From Halosimplex pelagicum (lineage in GTDB: Archaea > Halobacteriota > Halobacteria > Halobacteriales > Haloarculaceae): 64,000 nt of DNA. Within the stretch, counting starts at the first letter, position 1. Every line of letters begins with the position of its first letter. Position numbers and translations under genes: made by a program. Where the stretch lies: contig NZ_CP058909.1 of the NCBI RefSeq assembly GCF_013415905.1, forward strand, positions 2,108,001-2,172,000. Direction: 5' to 3'. The notes beneath the pieces were generated by a model. That model was not told the origin of the DNA, searched no databases, and saw nothing but the letters and a program-made list of their open reading frames with translations. Shown one piece after another: positions 55,831-63,027 of this stretch.

Positions 55831-56202
55831 ATGTCAGAGGTACCTAACCGTCGTTCAATCCTCCAATCTATCGGAGTAGGCTTGAGTGTCGGGATCGCTG
55901 GGTGTACTGTCCTTGGAGGAGATGGATTGGATGTGTCGATACAGAACCAGAATTCCGAATCGCACAAAGTCTCCGTGACGATAAGCGACTTCACGGAATC
56001 CGCCACCCTTGACCCTGATACCAGTGAGACCTTTGCTAACGTTCTGGCGTACCCAGATTATCCCACGGAGCAAGAGGCGACCATACAGATGGATAAAGAC
56101 TGGGAAAATACCTACAAATTCACTCTCGGAGAGGATCTCAAAGCGTTTATCCTCAATATCGGGGCTGAAGGGGAAGTCTCCTACACGCTCGATGGCCGTT
56201 AA
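55831..56202 (+). CDS. Small Tat lipoprotein of unknown function
   Basis: 123 residues. NRRSILQSIGVGLSVGIAGC is a twin-arginine plus lipobox signal. The mature 95 residues are a beta-rich domain (LDVSIQNQNSESHKVSVTIS, FILNIGAEGEVSYTLDG) with an immunoglobulin-like strand pattern. No known family. It is surface-anchored. It lies between the SMC-like gene and a transposase relic. Confidence 0.65.
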   Translation: MSEVPNRRSILQSIGVGLSVGIAGCTVLGGDGLDVSIQNQNSESHKVSVTISDFTESATLDPDTSETFANVLAYPDYPTEQEATIQMDKDWENTYKFTLGEDLKAFILNIGAEGEVSYTLDGR

Positions 56203-56511
56203 CTACGCATGCGCACTGAACAGGTGATTTATCCCCGATAGTCTTGAAATTAGTCTCCTTGGCCTTGTTTAGACGCCAAATTTCGGGGTTTTGAGGGTCT
56301 AAACCCCGATCAGGGGTGAATCGACACTATCGGTTCGGCTCGTCCGATCAGTTCGACCGACCTATTTGCCAGGTTGTTGCAACCGATCCAGGCTGATCAG
56401 ACTGCTCTCAGCTCTAAAATCTCCGATACTCGTTGATTCACTCTCCTCGAAACCTCCGAAACAGCGCTCTTAACCGCTCGTACGACCGTCTAAACACGGC
56501 CCTTCAGAGTG
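56203..56511. repeat. Intergenic region with a hairpin; no gene
   Basis: CGGGGTTT (56284-56291) and AAACCCCG (56301-56308) form a perfect 8-bp stem with a 9-bp loop, about 80 bp after the lipoprotein stop. It could be a terminator or a mobile-element end, since a transposase relic follows. Nothing else was recognised in the 309 bp. Confidence 0.4.
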
Positions 56512-56652
56512 CATTCTGACCGCTTCTATGCAAACTGGGCGGGCAATCGGGAAGGCATCACCGAATTGATGAAGCAATTCAGGTGGTACTACAACTAGGA
56601 ACGGCCAAGTGAACCACTTGACGGCAAGACCCTGGGAGAGGCGCTAAACTAG
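56512..56652 (+). pseudogene. Transposase C-terminal relic
   Basis: The frame reads HSDRFYANWAGNREGITELM, then KQFRWYYN, a stop at 56596-56598, and ERPSEPLDGKTLGEALN with a final stop. 'FYxxW...FRxWYN.ERPxxxLDGxTxxE' is the ending of DDE-type (integrase-core) transposases. The internal stop and missing upstream part show decay. The IS family is not certain. The end overlaps the stop of the histidine kinase gene by three bases. Confidence 0.6.
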
Positions 56653-57755
56653 CCAGTTCCCACTTGAGAGATTGACTGGTTTGCAACAGTGACACCCGTT
56701 ATTTCGAATCGGGCACCACCTTCATCGCCGGTGGTAACTCGGATCTCCCAGCCGTGTGCTTGGACGATCCGAGCTACGATACCTAAGCCGAAGCCACTCC
56801 CCTGAGTTGTGGTCGTGTACCCTGTCTCAAATACAACATCGGCTTTGTCCGGCGGAATTCCTGGCCCATTATCTTCCACAAAGATTCCATCTCTATCTGA
56901 GAGGGTTCCGACTCGAACCACCACATCATCACCTCCATGTTCAACCGCGTTACGAAAGAGATTCTCGAATATATGACGAAGACGGTCCGGATCGGCTTCG
57001 ATTGTGGGGAGTGTTTCTGTGACTAACTCTGCGTTCTTTGTGTTTACAGCCCCCCAACATTCGTCGACGAGGACATCAAGGTCGATTAGCGTGGCTTCTC
57101 CAACTGTTTGACCCTCACGAGCCAAAATAAGCGTATTCGTAATGATTTTTTCAATACGCTCGAGGGAAGTTTCGACAGTGTCGAGATGTTCACTTTCAAC
57201 CTCATCTTGCGCAATTTGGAGGCGTCCCTGCGCGACGTTGAGGGGGTTTCGGAGGTCGTGACTAACGATACTAGCGAATTCCTCTAAGAATTCGTTCTGT
57301 CGTTCTGTTGCCTGCTGTTTGATCTGAAGCCGTTCGGCAACACGAGCACGTTCAATTGCTCGGGCCTCGAAAAGGCCGATGAGTAAGCCCACGCTCGCCC
57401 CGACACTGAGAGCCCATCGCATCCATCCGAACGCGAGATAAAAGAGGAATGGTGGCAGTGTCACCATGAGAAAAAAGTTGAACGTGAGAAACACAACCCC
57501 ACTAGCAGCACACCATACCCCTATCCGGCGATACCGCTCGCTGGAGAGGTTACTAGTGAGTATCCAATATCCCCCATAAATAAGGCTTGCAACCGCGACG
57601 AAAGAACTGAACACACCGATACTGAAGGGCCCAAATAGATTGTGCGGCCCGACGAAGACAACGATAGATTCCCCGAGTAGAATCAGGCCAAGGCAGCCAC
57701 CTGCACATGCAATAGCTACTGGCCAAAATTCACCGGGGTCACAAACGGGCCTCAT
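56649..57755 (-). CDS. Membrane-bound sensor histidine kinase
   Basis: 368 residues. The N-terminal part (about 1-135) has about four to six hydrophobic helices (e.g. FGPFSIGVFSSFVAVASLIYGGYWIL). The HisKA box is SIVSHDLRNPLNVAQGRLQ near 167. HATPase motifs are ENLFRNAVEHG (N box), DNGPGIPP (G1) and GSGFGLGIVARIV (G2). The architecture resembles the MASE-type halobacterial sensors. No response regulator gene is adjacent. The stimulus is unknown, probably a membrane or redox signal. Confidence 0.9.
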   Translation of the reverse strand: MRPVCDPGEFWPVAIACAGGCLGLILLGESIVVFVGPHNLFGPFSIGVFSSFVAVASLIYGGYWILTSNLSSERYRRIGVWCAASGVVFLTFNFFLMVTLPPFLFYLAFGWMRWALSVGASVGLLIGLFEARAIERARVAERLQIKQQATERQNEFLEEFASIVSHDLRNPLNVAQGRLQIAQDEVESEHLDTVETSLERIEKIITNTLILAREGQTVGEATLIDLDVLVDECWGAVNTKNAELVTETLPTIEADPDRLRHIFENLFRNAVEHGGDDVVVRVGTLSDRDGIFVEDNGPGIPPDKADVVFETGYTTTTQGSGFGLGIVARIVQAHGWEIRVTTGDEGGARFEITGVTVANQSISQVGTG

Positions 57756-58095
57756 ATACGTTCATCTAAGGATCGGCGCGGATCTAAGTAGATGTTCCGG
57801 TTATATAGCTTCCTACGCAGTACACTCAGTATTTTTTATTGGACTACCCAACGAAATTTTCGGATGGCAGTTTTGTATTCGATATCCACTTTGAGCGGGA
57901 AATTGTCCTCCACTGGGCCGACGTTGGAGCGCAGTACTCTTCGTCGGTCCTCGTAATGAGTACTGCAACCGCCATATCCTATAGTTGTCAGTTTTCAACC
58001 ACTCAAATTTCGTCAGAGAGAGTTCCAAATTCGAGATTTGGATCGAGGACAGTTCATAACAGATCCATACATATAATTAGTTATGTGATTTGACC
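57756..58095. promoter_or_regulatory. Intergenic region with a 9-bp dyad between the kinase and the repeats
   Basis: About 340 bp with no supported gene. GCAGTACTC (57931-57939) and GAGTACTGC (57958-57966) are perfect inverted arms with an 18-bp spacer. They lie 180 bp before the kinase start. The segment is mostly AT-rich. It may hold kinase promoter elements and adjoins the three direct repeats that follow. Confidence 0.45.
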
Positions 58096-58177
58096 CCCCG
58101 TTGTCGAGTTGTAAGCATCAAGAACACCCCGTTGTCGAGTTGTAAGCATCAAGAACACCCCGTTGTCGAGTTGTAAG
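58096..58177. repeat. Three 31-bp direct repeats at the 3' side of the second orc1/cdc6
   Basis: Copies of CCCCGTTGTCGAGTTGTAAG start at 58096, 58127 and 58158, a period of 31 bp with the spacer CATCAAGAACA between them. The last ends 18 bp before the orc stop codon. The core TTGTCGAGTTGTAA is the same as in the boxes on the other side of the gene, so they are probably binding sites for its product. There are no unique spacers, so this is not a CRISPR array. Confidence 0.85.
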
Positions 58178-58194
58178 AGCAGGAGTTGGTCTAC

Positions 58195-59706
58195 CTAGTC
58201 GTAAAAGGACTTCAATTTTGTCTGAACCACGCTTCTAAGCATTTCGTGATCGGACTCGATGTCACCGATGCGGGTATCACTCTCGATGGTTTGAACGATG
58301 CTTTCAGCACTTTCTTCCAGTGTGAAAAACATATGGACGCCACGACCCCGTCCACGGCCTCGTCGTTCTGAAGAGAGAATGCCGTACGTCTCCTGTTCGG
58401 TGACGTTGTTCACGTAGGTCTCACGGCTGTATTGATCGGCATCAATGCGGTCTGCCACGAATTGGTAGATCTCCCAACCGACGCCTGCTGGAATTCGATT
58501 CAGATCACGCTGAGCAAAGTTTTCGACGGCTGCAGTAGCGTAGAGAGCGAGTTTTTTCTGGGCTGCAAGACCACTGATATGACGAAGAGTTCGATTCTCG
58601 TCGTATTTTTCCTGAGCCGATCGGACATCGGCTTCCTCTACGATTTCGGATTCGCGACGTTCTGCGAACTCACCAGCCCATCGAAAGAGATCGATTGCTT
58701 TGCGAGCGTCCCCATGCGTTTGCGAGCCAAAAGCAGCAACTAGTGGGATAACATCGTCGGTGAGAGTGCCTTCTTTGAAAGCGTCCTCACGATTTCTGAG
58801 GATCGCCCGAAGCTGGTTCGCGTCGTAGTCATCGAAGAAAATGTCGTCCGGATTGAACGAACTCTCTGCGCGGCTGTTCAGATCCTGCATGAAATGTGTA
58901 TAGTTCGTGAGAGCGGTCACCGAAACGCTCCCCTCTATGTTTCCGAGATTCTCGGCTCGAGAAAGCTGATAGAGGAGGGACGAATAGGCGGGATCCTCGT
59001 ATGGTCCTTTGAGGAGGTCGATCTCGTCCAGAATGAAGATGACTGCGTCGTAATTGTCGTTGATGAGGTCGAAGAGACGCTCGAATTTTCTATCAGTGGA
59101 CACTCCGCTTTCTGGAACCCCAACCTCCGTACCGACATCTTCAGCGACTTCACCCACTAACCGGTAGACAGCCCTATCAAGAGATTTGGGTGCTTCACAG
59201 TTTAGCGAAACAACTCCGAACGTGACTCCCTGTGATTGAGAGAGGTCGACGACTTGCTTGCAAACGGCGTTAATGATGAGTGATTTCCCTGTCCCAGAAG
59301 GACCGTTGAGAAGCATATTGGGAAGTCCACCTCCTTCCAAAGCGGGCCGAAGATTGTCGATAACTCGCTCGAGCTGCCTGTCGCGGCCGACAATTCTATC
59401 TTCGTTAATTATCGTGGACGGGCGAACCAGATCCTTCTCGACGAAGACGGACGTCGAGGAAGTTTCCTGAAACCGCTCCCGAATAGAGATAGAAGCATTC
59501 TCCGAACCGTCCGATTCCTGTTCAGAGCGATTGTATTGATCTTCTTCAGGAGGAGACGGATCTGAATCGCGACTGGGGTCGTCATCTCCGCTTCGGCCAA
59601 AGTCGGGAACCTCTACTTCCTGATGAGGTTCCTGAGAACTTCCGTCAGTCGCCATCGGTTCAGGCGAGTTTTCTCCCTCTCTGTTTCCCGGGGAGTTTCT
59701 TTCCAT
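58195..59706 (-). CDS. orc: Orc1/Cdc6 family replication initiator (second copy)
   Basis: 503 residues. A 75-residue acidic N-terminus is followed by RIVGRDRQLERVIDNLRPAL, Walker A NGPSGTGKSLI near 133, Walker B AVIFILDEIDLL near 226, RNREDAFKEG, and DARKAIDLFRWAG in the sensor-2 region. The C-terminal winged helix is at about 385-490 (RETYVNNVTEQETYGILSS). It is clearly related to the copy at 42213-43667, with the same IGVPE.GVST segment, so both belong to one lineage. It is flanked on both sides by repeats with the same core, which are its likely binding sites. A likely TATA (ATAATTTTTATAC) lies upstream on its strand, at about 59730-59745. Confidence 0.92.
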   Translation of the reverse strand: MERNSPGNREGENSPEPMATDGSSQEPHQEVEVPDFGRSGDDDPSRDSDPSPPEEDQYNRSEQESDGSENASISIRERFQETSSTSVFVEKDLVRPSTIINEDRIVGRDRQLERVIDNLRPALEGGGLPNMLLNGPSGTGKSLIINAVCKQVVDLSQSQGVTFGVVSLNCEAPKSLDRAVYRLVGEVAEDVGTEVGVPESGVSTDRKFERLFDLINDNYDAVIFILDEIDLLKGPYEDPAYSSLLYQLSRAENLGNIEGSVSVTALTNYTHFMQDLNSRAESSFNPDDIFFDDYDANQLRAILRNREDAFKEGTLTDDVIPLVAAFGSQTHGDARKAIDLFRWAGEFAERRESEIVEEADVRSAQEKYDENRTLRHISGLAAQKKLALYATAAVENFAQRDLNRIPAGVGWEIYQFVADRIDADQYSRETYVNNVTEQETYGILSSERRGRGRGRGVHMFFTLEESAESIVQTIESDTRIGDIESDHEMLRSVVQTKLKSFYD

Positions 59707-60656
59707 GATAGTCTCCCTGTACCGCCTTGTATAAAAATTATACCCCTAGTAGAATGTAAGACACCGATATTTTGACCATCCGGTATTCTACCGCAGATAT
59801 TCGAATATGGCCGAGATACCGTTATCGTCTTCTAATAGAGAAGGCGATATCCAGCCCAGTTAGTTTCCGAGCCCCACCGACACCCCTTTGTCGAGTTGTA
59901 AAACAGAAGTAGATGATCCGATATCCCGATTCCGAACAAACCGATATAATCGAGAAGGGGCTATTCACATCCCTTTGTCGAGTTGTAAGTCACGACCGGA
60001 GTAGGGTAGAAATAGCTGAACAGGCAACTTCCGCGATCGCGAGTGACAGAGACACGATTCACGAGAGACTAATCCGCATCCTTGCTTGGAGACGTTTCAT
60101 TCATCGATAGGGCCTATAATGCCACCAAATTTAAACGAGTCAGGAGGGGTCAGATTCTGACCCCCTCCCCCCTTTGTCGAGTTGTAAGTCGATACGTCGG
60201 AGTGGGCATAGACAGGCTCGAGTGAGACTAATCGAGTTAATTCAACAAAGAGAGAGCGTATACCAACCAAATTTCTGATAGCTGTTCCACAAGAATACAT
60301 TATCTGACCTAGTCATATATACAGTTTTGATTTTATATTTTTTCCCGCTACGGGTATGATTGCATTTCTATTAATATAAAAGCTTCTAATTATTAGAACA
60401 GATTCAAGATCAGGTGTTACAGGAGTCATCTCCCTCTGAATCATGGTTTCCTTCCTTAGAGTTCTTGATTCGTAAAAATACATGCTCCCACCCTCTCCCA
60501 TTTACAACTCGACAAAGGGGGGAGGGGGTTCAGTGACTCGACCATTTTGAATGTTCAGGAGTCACGAGGAATGGCGACGTGTGTACTACCAGGGATTCGA
60601 AATGGTTCACAACACCTGAACGGATACGCGAATCCACCCGCCTGAAGTCGATTCAA
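59707..60656. other. Candidate replication origin: origin-box-like repeats around an AT-rich segment
   Basis: No gene is seen in 950 bp. CCCCTTTGTCGAGTTGTAA or close forms occur at 59883-59901, 59971-59989 and 60169-60188 (plus strand) and inverted at 60502-60528. The third and fourth copies share an extended C-rich flank (60161-60188 and its complement at 60502-60528) and face each other across about 310 bp. That space is AT-rich (about 60300-60400, with stretches such as GATTTTATATTTTTTC). CCCCTTTG matches the G-string of haloarchaeal origin boxes, whose canonical core TTTCCACTGGAAA is absent here. The arrangement suits an Orc-dependent origin with a duplex-unwinding element. Confidence 0.75.
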
Positions 60657-60803
60657 TCACAACTCGTAGCAGGCAACATTCTCTGCCCCACAGCTTGGAC
60701 ACTTGTCAGCGTCCTCTGAGAGTGTCTGCCCACAGTTTCGGCACTCCCATAGCGTCGATGAATCTCCGTCGAAGGCATTACGCAGTGCTCTCAAGAGACC
60801 CAT
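60657..60803 (-). CDS. 48-residue zinc-ribbon protein
   Basis: Begins MGLLRALRNAF and contains WECRNCGQTLSEDADKCPSC, a complete CxxC...CxxC zinc ribbon, then GAENVACYEL. An in-frame upstream extension is possible but lacks similarity. Small ribbon proteins of this kind are frequent in haloarchaea and mostly uncharacterised; some modulate transcription or stress responses. Confidence 0.6.
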   Translation of the reverse strand: MGLLRALRNAFDGDSSTLWECRNCGQTLSEDADKCPSCGAENVACYEL

Positions 60804-60963
60804 CCTGACTTCCTTGATGTACGCGCGGGTTTTAATTCCATCCCACTCATCCGTTCCAGTCCACATCGAAGTCGTAGAGATATTTTCGCCCCCAATGGGT
60901 GTAGCGAGTTGGAACACTCCGCCGCACCCGCTTCCTTCGGTCGCTCTTTGAGACCAATGACTC

Positions 60964-62025
60964 TACTGTTTCGCTCTTATGTAGAATTGCGGAAAGCCCC
61001 GATAACGAGACAGTCAATGGTTGTCTCGATGGATTCACCAGAGAGGGTGAGTGAGCGAACGATGCCGAAGGTGTGAGCGGCCTGCTCCAAGCCCTGCTTG
61101 GACAGGCCGCGGAACTTCCGCAACCACGGCTGAACGAGCGAAAACAGGCACTCAGCCTGGTTAATGTGGACACCGTCGGGCGATACGTACCTTTCCTTGT
61201 GGACGACCGTTCGGTGGTCAAAATCCATCTCTCGGTAGGCTTGGAGGCCGTCGGTCCAGACCTCTCCCAGCGGTTGGGAGAGGTCTTCAGCCTCCTGAAT
61301 TACTGGCTCAAGATCGCCTTCGTAGTCGATGCCGAGCTGGCCACGGATCACGCGAAGCGAGTCGCGGCACGCCGCGACGAGCGTCAGCTGATCACCATGC
61401 CGTCCTCGCCAACGTGAGCGTCCTCTCTGAGACGAGCCGCCGCGAGAACGGCTGTTCCGTGGCGGCTCTTGGCCTTTGTAGCCCGAACAGACTCTCCCAG
61501 ACTCGTCGACTTGCGTCGGTCCATCGATGGTCTGGTCAAGCAGCTTCCAGACGATGGGGAAGCCGCGATGGATCGCGGCTTCCACCTCTCGAATCGCTGT
61601 GTGAACGGTTTTGTAGGCTCGACCGAGCAACGGCGCGATCTGGTTGATACTGAGCAACGTATCGGCGTAGAGCGTGAACGCGAGAAGTACCTCGCCGCAG
61701 GTGAGGTGCTTCTCGTGGAACGGCGTTCCGTAGGTGTACACCGGCTTGAAGTTGCAGTCTCGGCACCACACGCGGTCGAGATGGGGCCACGTTTGAACGG
61801 AGGTGTGCCCGCACCGTGGACAGGAGGTATTCTCCCAGAATTCCTTGAGTCGCCGCTCGATGCGGGCATCGAGCGGCTCCGTGTCAATTTCGACGACGCC
61901 CAGCTCGATCAGCTCTCGAAACATCGTTCCGAACGCCGGCTGAGCAGAAGACATACTCACAGATTATGGCTGGCTCAGTGTAACTACAGGGTCTTTCCGT
62001 AGCTCTACACAAGAGCGTACTGTTT
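60964..62025. mobile_element. IS1595-type insertion sequence, complete, with 8-bp target-site duplication
   Basis: The element spans 60972-62017 (1046 bp). The 25-bp imperfect terminal inverted repeats lie at 60972-60996 and 61993-62017 (21 of 25 matching). The direct repeat TACTGTTT lies immediately outside both ends (60964-60971 and 62018-62025). One transposase gene fills the interior. An intact recent insertion. Confidence 0.85.
60977..61960 (-). CDS. IS1595-type transposase
   Basis: 327 residues. The zinc ribbon is SCPRCGHTSVQTW with VWCRDCNFKP. The DDE core is TQVDESGRVCSG, then GEVWTDGLQAYREM and VHINQAECLFSLVQPW. The central part is highly basic and Gly/Arg/Ser-rich (PPRNSRSRGGSSQRGR). 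It is related to the ISH4-like transposase at 41122-42006 in fold but distinct in sequence (different N-terminal region). Complete, with all three acidic residues, so probably active. Confidence 0.85.
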   Translation of the reverse strand: MSMSSAQPAFGTMFRELIELGVVEIDTEPLDARIERRLKEFWENTSCPRCGHTSVQTWPHLDRVWCRDCNFKPVYTYGTPFHEKHLTCGEVLLAFTLYADTLLSINQIAPLLGRAYKTVHTAIREVEAAIHRGFPIVWKLLDQTIDGPTQVDESGRVCSGYKGQEPPRNSRSRGGSSQRGRSRWRGRHGDQLTLVAACRDSLRVIRGQLGIDYEGDLEPVIQEAEDLSQPLGEVWTDGLQAYREMDFDHRTVVHKERYVSPDGVHINQAECLFSLVQPWLRKFRGLSKQGLEQAAHTFGIVRSLTLSGESIETTIDCLVIGAFRNST

Positions 62026-62054
62026 TAACCAACAATTCTATCGACTGGCGCTTT

Positions 62055-62400
62055 GTGTTGGTTAGCACGAGGACAATTGATGTCCGTTGCACACCGGCTC
62101 CACCGGCAAACCTTCCGACGGAGGTAGTCAACACGCTCAATGAGCTTGAACCGGAGCTCCTTCACGACGCTTGCATGTGTGCAGAAGTGTTTGCCGAGCA
62201 CAAGGAATGTGGAGGCCTGTCTCGAGGAATCGACAGACTAGGAAAAAGTGGAGGAGCGACCAGACGGCCTCCTGGACGATGTCCCTGCCAAAGCGACGGT
62301 CGCGGTCAAAGAGATCAACGATAATAGCTACTACTACTACTGGCAGTGTCGCGAAGGCGACACGGTAACCTCGAAGGGTCCAGTCAACTCTGTCCAGTGA
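62055..62400 (+). pseudogene. Frameshifted haloarchaeal DUF6788-like gene relic
   Basis: The first part reads LPTEVVNTLNELEPELLHDA, then CMCAEVFAEHKE. After a shift of frame between about 62215 and 62260 it reads VPAKATVAVKEINDNSYYYY, then WQCREGDTVTSKGPVN, with a stop at 62398-62400. Such 'LEPELLHD...EERPD.LPDDVPAKATI..K.INDN.YYYWQWREGDKVKSKYKGPVN' proteins are common in haloarchaea. The frameshift makes it a pseudogene. It lies beside the IS element. Confidence 0.6.
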
Positions 62401-62436
62401 AACACGTTGCTGATTTTCAGAATGCGGCATCGAGAG

Positions 62437-62860
62437 CATGCTGAGTGCTTCACTATTTGGTATTCTGTAGAGTTTGCGGCGGCGCTGAAACTCTATCAGA
62501 TCCGGCCATTGCTTGTCTTCCGACACTCATCGGTGGCTCTCGCAGCTGTTGACGTTTCCCTCACCGTCAGCGTATTTACCGTCGCCATGGACGACCTATT
62601 CGCGGTTGACTTCATCGTCATCTTCTAGCCGATCGTAGACCCGAAACCCGTTCGTATGGACGGTTATCGACTCCTGTTTTGGGTCGGCTAGAAGTCGGAC
62701 GGTCAGTTCAATGACTGGCCTCGCTGGCCGACGTACAGATCATCCGTGCCGCGATCGGCGAGCGTGCAAACCGCCGGTTTGTCGTCGTCGCACTCTTCAG
62801 CCTTGCGTAGACGGGCAGCGTGAGCGCGACCAGGAGCTACGCTTGCGCTCTTTGAACCGT
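62437..62860 (-). pseudogene. Decayed ISH4-like (IS1595) transposase relic
   Basis: On the minus strand the frames read CDDDKPAVCTLADRGTDDL, then RLLADPKQESITVHTNGFRV, then VVHGDGKYADGEGNVNSCES and LIEFQRRRKLYRIPNSEAL. They align with the intact transposase at 41122-42006 (DGDKPPVFIIADRGTGQR, LADRKEESITVYTDGFRAYE, VVHGDGEYADEEVHVNTCES, LRAFQLRRELYRKPGRDAL). Several stops and frameshifts are present. The remains of an old copy of that element type. Confidence 0.75.
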
Positions 62861-63027
62861 ACAGAGAGATTCACTCGTCCATTTCAACCGTACCGAACAG
62901 TGTGGCGAATATGGAGCCATATTTATTACGAGGGAGGGATGTCCCGATAGCATGGAGATCAGAGTGACTCGCAGAGCCACCCTTCAGTACCGAGGCCAAT
63001 ATGCTGTTGATGGGGAAGCAATTTCAA

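Noticed and set aside
58096..58177. 31-bp periodic repeats as a CRISPR array
   Set aside because: The intervals between the cores are identical (CATCAAGAACA) rather than unique spacers, only three copies exist and no cas gene is in the window.
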